NCBI GenBank assembly: GCA_020543525.1 | Contig: JAHYIO010000037.1 | Location: 372,001-436,000, forward strand | Reading direction: 5' to 3' | Source of the DNA: Coriolopsis trogii | Taxonomy: Eukaryota; Basidiomycota; Agaricomycetes; Polyporales; Polyporaceae | DNA: 64,000 bases | Shown: positions 34,511-51,652 of the stretch, piece by piece | Position numbering within the stretch: position 1 is the first letter of the stretch | How the letters are laid out: each line of letters begins with the position of its first letter | The notes under the pieces: model-generated | Databases searched by the model: none | What the model was told of the DNA's origin: nothing | The model's input: the letters and a program-made list of their open reading frames with translations, nothing else | Position numbers and translations under genes: made by a program

Positions 34511-36587
34511 ATTGACAATCTAGAGTGATGACGACGAGTGTGGTATGTGTGTGTATGTCTGATAACGAAATTCGTAATGCCTATGTCCCAAGTCCTGTTT
34601 CTGGCTGTTGTATGCGTATCTATGAATGGCTTTCTTGATGTGAGCCCTTGGACACGTTATGAGGTTATTGTACATTACGTCACTGCTCAGCTTTAGTTGG
34701 CTTGCTTTCGCTTGCTCTTTACACAGTACTTACGCATTGATTGGTTGTCATACATCTGGCCGCTGTTAACCGTAACCCTCGCCACGCAGGGTGAATATCA
34801 CAAATGTAAGAGGTGCGTACACTTTTCTCGATGCGTTGTGGCACACGAAATACTGGCATGAATATACCGGCGATACTGACCCGAGTTACAGGTGCACTGG
34901 AGCATTATAAAGGACGTCGTCGGGTTGTCTGCGATGGCCCGACAAGTCCACGTTCGTCGTGGTTTAGATCCTGATAGGCGAAGGAATACACAAGGTCCTA
35001 CAGTTACCTTCCATACCGAGAAGATCATTATGCATGGATGTCAGTGCCGTCCCGCACAGGTGCATTCTGCGGAAAACATTGCAGGCACATGCATGCATGC
35101 CCCACGGGTCGTGTATGCCTTACCATCACGGAGCCGTATGATTGCGTGTGAACATACACGGCTCTCCAAGTGCAGATCGCCCGTGACAAACGTATGGAGA
35201 CGGCATTTAGGAACCCCTCCACAATGTCTTGGGTCTCATGCCTGAGGAGCAGCAGAGAGCTTCGCCACTCCCAACGACGTGAATACGCAGCCTCACTGTA
35301 GTGTGACATCATGGTGCAGTAAGTCATTCGTCGTTCGATATCTAGGAACGCCCTTCGCAGCCCACACCTTTGGCCACGCCGCCCATCACGCACCTCAGCC
35401 ACAAGGCATTCACGGCATGCGTCTGTCGTTCTTCTCACTTATCTCTGTACTGCCTTGCGAGCGTCCGGGAGGCCGATGGAGGGCCCTTCGCGGTTCTTTC
35501 ACGGACCGCGCCGTGGCGCAACTTCTTCCGCGACACATAACATGACTTTCTCTCTCTACTTCCGCAGGCTAGAACCACTCGCTCGTTAGAATGCACGGGC
35601 CGCCATGCTCTGCATCCAGGGGGTGGGTGTGTGAGCTGTGCTCTGGCACTACATCTTTATACATCATGCCTGGTAGATTGGCGACAGAGTCGAGCAGTAC
35701 TCTCGCTCAGATGCTGTACAATCGTTCATCTCAAATCGGGAAGGCTTGTACTTCCACCCGCGCATGTACCTCGAGCGCCTCTGATGGCCCATTCAAATTC
35801 CCCGCCGGTTCAAGTTTCCATCAGTACTCGGTGGGTCAAGATTGACATACTCTGATTCTATCTATTCGCCACACAACCGTGACATCTGTTTTCACCGACA
35901 ACGCCGCAACAACTCAGACGCAGGGAGTCTTCCTACCATAAATCTGACAGTCACGCGGTGTCTTGCAGAGGCGCGCGACGTTTTACGATAGTTCACTGCT
36001 CCTCAAAGATGCAGGGAAGACAGCAGAGTTGTAGGACCGACGGGCGATTCGCGCTCCGTCGACCCCTGCATGCCGTTGTCTGTCCACATGGGCAGGCAGG
36101 TCCCGGGACCAATTGGGACAGCGAAGCGTGGTGCAGACGGTACGTCGTCCTCGCCCCTCCCTAGTTCCGCTATCGCATCAAGCTTGCTAATGCCGTTGCT
36201 GTCTTGCGACAGATTCGCCCGGGACGCAGCCCTTGTCGTACGCCGTACGTGCGTATCGCTGGTAGCTGACTCCGACGTTCTATCAATTGATGCGCTGGCT
36301 GCACGGTGCATATGTAAATCGCGGCGATTCTATCTATCGAATTTTCGGCATTGAGGCCCCATCGAAAGGAACGTCTGTCACCCGGCTTTCCGTTGGATGA
36401 TCCAATTCATGGCGGCCGCAGGGAGCGCATATATATAGAGGAGGCAAGTCGTCAGCGACACCCTTCGAACGCAGTTCGCCAGGTCCTCCTCACTCGCTGC
36501 TGCGGACGCCGCCCACCGGCCTCTGCCTCCTCTTCTTGCCCGCGTAGATACAGAGTCACTGCGACAACGGTTCCAACAACCACGGAA
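34511..36587. other. Gene-poor region and promoter of the S28 peptidase
   Basis: About 2 kb with only short, overlapping frames. The left end is 3' UTR of the coiled-coil gene. A good TATA-like sequence (ATATATATA) lies at 36429-36437, about 150 bases upstream of the peptidase ATG. No other gene is supported. Confidence 0.5.
36429..36437 (+). promoter_or_regulatory. TATA-like element upstream of the S28 peptidase
   Basis: An ATATATATA stretch followed by GAGGAGG stands out in a GC-rich setting, about 150 bases before the start codon at 36588, a plausible distance for a fungal core promoter with a short leader. Confidence 0.5.
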
Positions 36588-38752
36588 ATGGCGCTTCTGA
36601 CACTGAAGAAGACTGGCCTCGTCGCCGTGCTCGCGGCCGTCGTGCTCCACGCGACGGGGATCGCGGCAAAAACACCCGACGGGCGTGCGCACGGGAACAT
36701 CGCGCGTCGCCCGAGCGTGCCGGTCGTGGGTCTGCCTGCGGAGGTGCCGGTGACGAGCAGGAACGGGACGGCGCTGCCGCCGTACAACACGACGTACTAC
36801 TTTGACCAGCTCATCGACCACACGAACCCGTCGCTCGGCACGTTCAAGCAGCGCTTCTGGCACACGTACGAGTTCTACGAGAAGGGTGCGCCTCGCGTTG
36901 CTCTCAGATCGCAAGCGCGCGGTGACTGACACAGATGCTGTCTACCACGGACCAGGCGGACCCATCGTCCTCTTCACGCCCGGGGAAGCGAACGCTGCGC
37001 GTACGTCCTTTTTCGGCAGGCGCGACGTCGTTATGCTCACGTGCAGCGGTGCTCGCGTACAGCATACTCCGGGTACCTCACGAACCGCACCATCAACGGA
37101 CAGATCGCGCAGGCCCAAAACGGTGCCGCGATTGTCCTCGAGCACCGTTACTACGGACTTTCGAACCCCTTCGACGACCTGTCTGTCGCCAGCCTCAAGT
37201 ACCACACCATTCAGCAGGCGATCGACGACCTCGAGTACTTTGCAAAGACCGTGAAGCTCCCCCAGCCGGATGGAGACGCGGTCAAACCGGGCCAAGCGCC
37301 ATGGATCCTCGTCGGCGGGTCCTACTCTGGAGCTCTGACGAGCTTCACTGTAGTCAAGTGAGTGCAGTTCTGCACGAAGAGCGCGTAAGACTAACGGAGA
37401 CTCTGGGCGCATATAGCAAGCCGAACTTGTTCCAGGCTGCATACGCGTCGTCCGCGGTCGTCGAGAGCATTGTGTGAGCACTCCAGATTCTGCGTCCGTA
37501 GTCGAACCGGACTGAGCGAGGGACTATTTACGATACAGCGATTACTGGGGATACTTCCAGCCCATCCTCGACTACATGCCCAAAAACTGCTCCGCGGACG
37601 TCCAGGCCGTCATCAAGCACATCGACACTGTGTTCGCTTCGAAGAACGAGAAAGAGATTGACTCCATCTTGAAGCTGTTCAACATGACCGCCCTCCGGCC
37701 CCACTTGGACGATGCTGCGGGTGCATGTGAGTGGTCGACGCAATAGGCCGGTCTCTGGGACAAGCATGGCTGACCTCATGGTGTCCGTAGTGCGCAACAA
37801 CCTCTGGGACTGGCAGTCGCTGTCGCCTTCCTCTGGTGGTGGAACTTTCTTTGAGTTCTGTGACGCTCTGGAAGTCAAGAACGGTGTCAGCGCTGGACCA
37901 AGAGGCTGGGGACTGCAGCACGCGCTTCAGGCTTGGGGCAAGTACTGGACCGAGACCTACTACGCCGGACGTGAGTACTCACCATCGTCTGTGTATGCCT
38001 TATCCTTGACTCATGGGCGCATCATTGCATTACCAGTATGCGGTGACAACGATGTCGTGTAAGTCAGACGTCATATTGGTCCTTACCACTGGGGTGCATG
38101 CTGACGGCTGGTCAGCTCTTGCTTGGGATCGTATGACCCCACGCAGGAATTCTGGACTGACACTTCCATTGACAACGCCGGGCGGTCCTGGACATGGATT
38201 GTGTAAGTGGTCCATGGCAGATTTGACAAGTCCTAGGCTCACTTCCTTTGCAGGTGTAACGAAGTAGGCTTCTTCCAAGAAGGTGCTCCCAAGGGACACC
38301 CCACGATTGTTACTCGCCTCGTACAACCCGAATACGACGAGAGGCAATGCACGTACTGGTTCCCGGAGGCCTTCGCTCACCTGAACCACCTCCCCGTCCC
38401 GGCTGTGGATAAGACGAACAAGGCCTACAACGGGTGGTTTGTCAAGGAGAAGCATCTGTTCTTTGCCAACGGCCATCGTACGTTGCCTCGACGTTAGAGT
38501 CACATAGGCGATCCCGGAACTGATGCTGTCTCTACTCTCACAGGTGACCCGTGGAGGGAAGCGACGTTGGCTGCGGATGGAACCCATTTCCACAGCACGC
38601 CGGAGCAGCCGCTGGCGATCTCGGACGGGTTCCATTGTTCAGACCTGTCCACTGCGAACGCAGCGGTTGACCCGACTGTGCTTTCTGTCCAGCAGCAGGC
38701 TTTGAGGAGCATAAAGGGCTGGCTGGCGGAGTGGAAGCCTGCCGTGCATTGA
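36588..38752 (+). CDS. Secreted serine peptidase of family S28
   Basis: The first exon (36588-36885) encodes a signal peptide (MALLTLKKTGLVAVLAAVV...) and a propeptide-like part ending in YYFDQLIDHTNPSLGTFKQR, a classic S28 opening. Later exons give GPGGPIVLFTPGEANAA, AAIVLEHRYYGLSNPF, the nucleophile elbow GGSYSGAL (Ser about residue 208), a WTWIVCNEVGFFQ block and the His region ISDGFHCSDL. Family S28 includes prolyl carboxypeptidase and dipeptidyl peptidase II-like enzymes, which cleave after proline in acidic compartments or outside the cell. Several N-glycosylation sequons (NGT, NTT, NRT, NCS, NMT) fit secretion. Most introns splice in phase, but the one starting at 37971 has no AG that restores the frame to YQYAVTTMS at 38036. 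The gene could carry a frameshift or a non-canonical intron. Confidence 0.85.
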
Positions 38753-39627
38753 TGATAGTGCTGTCACTCAGGAATACTTGTCAGTGCTTATGGAATGTAC
38801 GAGGAGGTTATACGTGACTCAAATCGATCGCGTACAACATCGGTATCCGGACATGAGACGTGGCGGCAACGATGGCTTCGCGGGCGGCGCGCTGGGCGGG
38901 CTGGCCACTGTGTGCGTGTGAGCAGCCGCGACGGATGATGGCGGCATCAACGAAGGTGGGAGGGCAATGTGGCGGGTGCAGCCGGGTCACTGCGGGAGAC
39001 AGAACTCGAGTAGACGGATACTGCTGTACCGCTGCGCACACGGCGCTGTGGCCATGGCTGTCCCCTCGATGTTGGCACCTCTCGAATGGGTGGCACTTGG
39101 CGGTGTCGGTTCCCAGCAGTGGCAGAGCCGGACAAGGATAGCAGCATCTCGGTTCTCGATCATCCTCTCTAGACGCCCTCTGCCCTCCGCCCACTCCATG
39201 CTCCAGGATCCCGTGGCCGGCGGAGGAGCGGCCTCCAAGCAGACAATGGTCGCCAAACAGCTCGGCGCACGCCCACGACGGCCCATAAAGGGCTTTGGGA
39301 GGACAATGGACGGCGTTCTGTCGCTACTTTCGCTCGGACGGCGCTTGCCCGATATGGCATCACGTCGTTGGCGAGCCTCCATCGGAAGCTCCTGCACGTG
39401 ACCTTCCCCTCTGCCCACAACCGAACAACCCTCTGCCCTGCTCTCAATTTAATTTCTACATTTATCTCCCTTCACCTCTTTCTCCAGACTCTCATCATCT
39501 GCCCGTCGCCGCTCCTATCTACGGTCAGTCCTCCTCGTGTCGTCCCCTCCGCCGCCGCCCTAACATTCGTCCTCGTTGCAGCCCGCTCACTCCACCACCT
39601 TTACCACCCACCCACCACTCTATAACA
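38753..39627. promoter_or_regulatory. Promoter and 5' leader of the 14-3-3 gene
   Basis: This contains only overlapping short frames. From about 39420 the sequence is strongly pyrimidine-rich on the plus strand (CT stretches up to the leader), typical of highly expressed fungal genes. The leader continues into an intron at 39628. Confidence 0.5.
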
Positions 39628-39689
39628 GTGAGTCTGACGCGTGGCGACGCGTTCTTTACGCGTGCTGATGACGTATATGCCCTTTTCAG
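39628..39689 (+). other. 5' UTR intron ending directly at the 14-3-3 start codon
   Basis: A strong GTGAGT donor at 39628 and a TTTTCAG acceptor at 39683-39689 enclose 62 bases, and the acceptor is followed at once by the ATG. This matches the intron size in this window. It is inferred from sequence only. Confidence 0.6.
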
Positions 39690-40633
39690 ATGGCCCAGTC
39701 GCGTGAAGACTCTGTTTACCTCGCCAAGCTCGCTGAGCAGGCTGAGCGTTACGAAGGTGTGTTCGGGCTGGTCCCTGCTGGTAATCTTGGTAGCTTATGC
39801 CATTCCGACGTGTTTAGAGATGGTGGAGAACATGAAGCGTGTCGCCTCCTCCGATCAGGAGCTTACCGTTGAGGAGCGTAACCTTCTCTCGGTTGCCTAC
39901 AAGAACGTTATTGGTGCCCGTCGTGCGTCCTGGCGCATCGTCTCCTCCATCGAGCAGAAGGAGGAGTCAAAGGGCAACGAGGTTCAGGTCAAGATGATCA
40001 AGGGCTACCGGGAGAAGATTGAGAGCGAGTTGGCGAAGATCTGTGAGGATATCCTCGATGTTCTCGACAAGCACCTGATCCCCTCGGCTGCCTCTGGCGA
40101 GTCGAAGGTCTTCTACCACAAGATGTGAGTGATTATCGCGCAGTTATCCAATATTTGGGTCTCATGTATGCCTTATAGGATGGGTGACTACCACCGTTAT
40201 CTTGCCGAGTTCGCGACCGGCGACAAGCGGAAAGAGAGCGCTGACAAGTCGCTCGAGGCCTACAAGGCCGCGTCCGACGTTGCTGTCACCGAGCTTCCCC
40301 CTACCCACCCCATTCGTCTTGGTCTCGCACTCAACTTCTCCGTTTTCTACTACGAGATCCTTAACAGCCCTGACCGTGCGTGCCACCTCGCGAAGCAGGC
40401 GTTCGACGATGCCATTGCAGAGCTCGATACGCTTTCGGAGGAGAGCTACAAGGACTCCACCCTCATCATGCAATTGCTCCGCGACAACCTCACCCTCTGG
40501 ACGTCAGACATGCAGGAGTCTGGTTAGTTGTTCTCTTGATTCGCCAGCATCAACGGTCGCTGATGCTTGTCTTTCAGACAAGCCCGCGGACAAGGATGAT
40601 GCTGCCGATGCTCCTGCAGAGGAGGGCGCATAA
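39690..40633 (+). CDS. 14-3-3 protein, 257 aa
   Basis: Exons 39690-39756, 39818-40124, 40179-40522 and 40578-40633 join in phase to 257 residues. Signatures are all present: [20 protein letters not shown] at the start, [19 protein letters not shown] (phosphopeptide groove lysine and arginine), [32 protein letters not shown] and [12 protein letters not shown]. The C-terminal tail is acidic and Ala-rich ([14 protein letters not shown]), as usual. 14-3-3 dimers bind phosphoserine/threonine motifs in many partners and control signalling, cell cycle and polarity. It is cytosolic and normally abundant. Basidiomycetes often have two copies; the other is not in this window. Confidence 0.97.
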
Positions 40634-41991
40634 TCATACATTTGGGGGTTTAGCGTGAAGTCCTTTATCTCGTGTAGTTTGTCGTAATGTCTGCTCATCA
40701 TCCATCATCACCTTGCATCGTCATCGTATCATACTCGCGCACCTATCATTCCTGCATCCCATTTTTCCCCTTTCTCACACAATCCTCTCTGCAGTAGCCT
40801 GTTCGGCATCTTGTGGAGTAGTCCTTTTGGAGCCTTGTGTATATAGAAAGGTATTAGCATGCAGTTTCGTCATGAACTTCCTCGCATGTGCGCCTTGGTG
40901 TGAGGGAACTTGGGAGATCAAATGACAGGCGTTGAGTATACGGATGTCAGCTAGACGCTGTGTTGCAAATGAATTCACCCGAACACGACATCCTCGCATC
41001 ATGCAGTTTGTCTCTTTGAGTGGAGCACAACGCCAGGAGCTGGAGTCTTGAAAGGACTTGTCAAGCTGTGCTCACGACCACCGAATGGCGACCAGGCATG
41101 TTGAATCCCCGCCTGATGTGTCAACCGACCAGGGCACGTAAACAAAGCCGCAAGGGAACAGGTAAGTTTGTCTTGACTTCACCAAACGCGATAGAGTTGT
41201 CCGGGCGCCGTGTCTTGTTATCTCGATGTCATTGTGGAATGATACGGGGATGTGAAACGGATGCTCCAAGAATTCTTCCTGACCCGTAGCCACACAGAAA
41301 GACAGTTTCACGCCCATTCTGAAGCAGGAATGAAATGACAGGACTCGAAGTTGTGCGATAGATGCAGCGATGGACTCGGGCGGAATGCGGTGCGCATAGG
41401 CGCCTATGGATGCATAAACAACACAAACGGCCTTGGCACTTTGGCGCCGCGTGGGACGGAGTCAGAAATTGGGTATGCTGCAGGCTCCGACTTGGCTGGA
41501 TGGAGAGGAGTGACTCGCTCATACACGGACAGGACGGTGAGTTTGGTATGAACTCAGGAAGAGAAGCTGGCCGAAGGGGGCACGCCGCGGTACACAAGTG
41601 CCGATGTGTTGCTGGACCCGGCGCCACTTCTGAGGGAACATAGAAGCTGATTGGGTGAGCTTGATGGTTCGCGGACTTGAATTTGGAGGGCAGGGTCCGT
41701 GTTGGACATCGCTGTCAGTGCGGCGGTCCACGCAGCTGCAGATGCCCCGTCCCTGCTCCCCAGACGGTGCACAGGGGATGGCAGACTCGGCAGGAGGAGC
41801 AGCAGGAGGGGTTGTGTATGTGGCTATGAGTCCAGCGATCAAGCGGCGGCAAGATCGGCGCGTACAATTGGACTCCGCGAAGGAGACGTGTTCCCACGGA
41901 GAAGCGTCTGGGTTGGAGGACCGCTGTTCGGGCACAAATCAAGGCGAGACGACGCGAGTGTGTTTCTTCCCTTTCCTTCTCCACGGCCACA
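40634..41991. other. Intergenic region, 1.36 kb
   Basis: This contains the 3' UTR of the 14-3-3 gene and the promoter of the KDM5 gene. Frames on the two strands overlap and have no family features. No TATA box was identified close to the KDM5 start. Confidence 0.5.
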
Positions 41992-48463
<6,472 letters not shown>

Positions 48464-48846
48464 TTGTCTCTTCACGTCCCTCGCAAGCGCGATTCACTAG
48501 TTCCTGCCTCTCCCCAGGTTTCATACGTTTCATCATGGTTTCGTACGCTCAGCTTGCTTGTGAATAGGCCCGCCATGGTTGCTGCTTGCCTGTGCTGTAT
48601 AACGTTTGGTCTGTTGCTATGATGCTTGTAGTTTTACGGTAATTATTCTCATCCTGCTAGTCTCTCCTTGTAGTCCATTGCGCACGGGTTGGATCCGATT
48701 ACGGAACCCTGTGCAGCTGCTGTAAATAAGACAATACAGTATTCTTTGAAAGTATGACGTGAACGACGTGGTGATGGTATATGCTGATTCGTGAATGTCT
48801 ATTGAGCTGTATGCGTGCCGAATGTCCGGCCCGTAACAAAACACGA
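48464..48846. other. Convergent 3' region between KDM5 and the CorA-type gene
   Basis: About 380 bases, AT-richer than the genes, holding both 3' UTRs. No coding frame is supported. Confidence 0.6.
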
Positions 48847-51408
48847 CTACCGTCGTACCATCAATTTGTATGTTGACCAGCCAGCGATGACAGCAAAGGC
48901 AGCCAGCACAGCAATAATAGAGCCGAACCACTTCAAGTTCTGTAAGACAAGGTCAGAATCCGTTGCATGTTGAAATGTTGGAAGTGATATTACATCGACG
49001 TCTTGGCCGGGCACATGAACATTCATGCCCCATAGACCGGTGACCAGGTTCATTGGGATGAGTACCGTACCAAGCGCGGTTAGCTTGGACAACACGTCGT
49101 TGATCTGGTTATTTGCGTCCGTCATCTCGATTGAGATCTGGGCGAGGTAGTTCGAGTGCGACCTCGAGAGGATCTTCTCGTAGTGGTTCAAATTCTGGGT
49201 CATCGTGATCAAGTGATCCTGGATGTCAGAGAGATACAAGCCCTGGTCACGCACATACGTGAGATACATACATCGAACAATCATGCCAGAAATCACTCAC
49301 AATATCGGATGTGGGTGCAACGCGCCAGTTCTCGTTACACCGTTTAGCGAGCCCTTTGACGACGTCGGCCTTATTTCCCATAAGTCTGAGTAGGCCCATA
49401 ACTTTCTTTCGACATCTTCCGATTCTATGTCATATATGATTGAGTTATACTCGACCGTGGGTACAAACATGCACGCACCTTCTTAACATGTCACTCTGCT
49501 CCGCCTCCTTCAGAATCAACACGAGCTCATCGATGCTGTCGACCTCATACTCAATACTTTGAATCAGAGGACCGAACGCATCCGTGATATCATCAATGAG
49601 TGCGTAGGATATCCAGTCGGATGTGACGCTTATGTAGTCCTTCAGCTGCTTTATGCGCCGTCGGACGTTCTGAGGATGAGGAGTTGGCCTGAAGTGGAAC
49701 TGAAAGCGATGTGAGCCTGGTAGGCCTCGAGACAGAAATGAGTGACGCACAGAAAGGATACCGTCTCGGAAGACGATGATATACATGTTCAGCGGCTCCA
49801 GGTGTGTAGGACTATATGGGTCCTGGTCGAAACCGCGGAAACAGACGAGGTAATAATTACGGAACAACTCTATCTTCTCCCGCGTTTCTTCCATTTGGAT
49901 ATCCTCTGTGGTCAGTGGATGGATGGAGAACACCTGTAGATGATTGGCGTGTGAGCATTCGTCACGGAGGGGCCGTAAGAAGGCCATATACAAACCTTGC
50001 TAAGCAACTTCATCTCCTCATCGGTCGGCGCGAGAACGTCTAGCCACCATGTGTATGTGTCAGAGCTGTTGCCCTCTCCAGGTCGCCGTTCACCGGGCAT
50101 TGCGGGCGTGGCTTTGCTCATGCCATTCGGCAGTACGTTGGTATTGATAGCTGGAACGGGAGACGCTGCGCCAGACTTGGGAACCGAGCCGGCCATACTG
50201 ACAGCTCCGCGACTGAGCAACGAGGGTCGTGTGCTGTTGGCATTGGAGCTCTCTTGGGATAGGCTCCTCCCTTGGAACAAGTCCTCGAACGTTTGACCGT
50301 CCGCAGGTAACTCGGACAAACTACGCGCGTGGATAGTCGCCGAAAGAGCATTAGAGTAGAACGAGAACCGATATGGTCTGTCGTGACCAGAGCCTGGTCC
50401 GCCGCTTCCTCCCAACCCCAACGGATCTTGTCCTCCTCGATGCGAGTCATCCAGATTGTCATATGAGGGAACAGCGCTGAGTGTCGTACCCATTGCAAGG
50501 TGCGGCGCCCTTGACGCGAGCGAAGGGGGCGGAGCGCCGCCTTGCTCAAACAGCGCCATCTTCCCCCTCCTAGGTACAGGCGAACTCGCGCTGAGTTTGC
50601 GATGTCGGGCGCGCGGAAGAGTGAATGGGAGAGAAGAATCTTGCGATGCGGGCTCGCCCATGACAGGGACTGGCTGTTCGCTACTGCTGGGAATAGGTAT
50701 ATGCGTAGATGATGACGCTTGCGGTTGTTGGAAGTTAAATGCAGGAGGTGAAGCCGGGGTGTGGAAGCCCAACCGAGTCTTCTCTTCGCGGGCATAGTCC
50801 TCCATGAGACCAAACTCGTAGTGCGGCCCGTCTGTACGCTCGACAGTCGCCTGATACATAGGAAGCCCGCCCATCGCACTATCCTCTGCGTAGTTGGGAT
50901 CAAGCGAGACAAGCAGAGCAGGGTCATGACCCGAGTTGAGGTGGTTCGTGAGGAGGTCATGCCCTGGGGTGGGTCCTGGGTGTTGATAGTGCTCCGGATG
51001 CTCTTCACCTCCGAGTAATGGCCCTGTGCCCCTCACTTCATCTATCGCATGTTGCTCCTGTAGTGAAAGCGACGGGAAGTGGGGCTCGTCCGCGGATGGC
51101 CTTCGAGGAGAGGGCGTTATAGGAGCAGGGGCGACGGGGGAAGGCATGACTACAGTCCCGGAGCGAGCACGGGAGAGCTGTATAGCCATGTCAGCGTCCA
51201 TAGTGCGCTGGCGTTCACGAGCATCAGGGTCGTTGGGGTTGTACGAACGAGAGAGGGTAGGCGAGAGCCGGGGGCGGGAGGCAGCCTCGTTTATCTCGCT
51301 TCCAACGCTCTGACGGCGACGGACTGGAGAATGGTCCACACGTAGCGGTCGCGGGGAGCTTGAGATAGAGCCTGAGAGTATGGATGAATTGTCGGGAGGG
51401 GATGTCAT
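48847..51408 (-). CDS. CorA-type magnesium transporter (Alr1/Mnr2 type)
   Basis: The ATG is at 51406-51408 and the stop at 48847-48849. A single exon covers about 490 disordered, Ser/Pro-rich residues up to TYTWWLDVLAPTDEEMKLLS. The soluble CorA domain is split over further exons (FSIHPLTTEDIQMEETREKI, FHFRPTPHPQNVRRRIKQLK, YALIDDITDAFGPLIQSIEY). The pore segment carries the family GMN motif in LVTGLWGMNVHVPGQ, followed by the last membrane helix (FGSIIAVLAAFAVIAGW) and a short basic end. CorA proteins form pentameric Mg2+ channels with two helices per subunit. The long N-terminal extension is typical of fungal Alr1 (plasma membrane) and Mnr2 (vacuole); which one applies cannot be told from sequence alone. 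Confidence 0.92.
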
Positions 51409-51652
51409 GGCTGCCGTCGTCGACTTAGGTGAGTAGCAGATGGGGGCAAGCAGCCGCGGAAGGACGACACGCGTTTCGCGCTGTTGCAATCAAGTTGGAG
51501 AACTTCCGTTCCGTCACACACATGCACGCACACTGCTGTAGGCAGCAGGCGAGACGCAGCGAGCTGAGGTCGGTCGGGGCGACGTGGGGGACGGCGAGAA
51601 AGAGCGGAAAAGCAACGAGCGGAGGGCGAAAGCATGACGTCGGGATGAATCT
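51409..51652. promoter_or_regulatory. Short divergent promoter of the CorA-type and BST1 genes
   Basis: Only 244 bases separate the two start codons, so the two genes must share promoter sequence and open chromatin. The region is GC-rich with no obvious TATA box. Confidence 0.55.

Noticed and set aside
36378..36932. A 184-codon minus-strand frame over the S28 peptidase start
   Set aside because: It is very Arg-rich and exactly opposite the signal peptide and first exon of a clear S28 peptidase, so it is a shadow.
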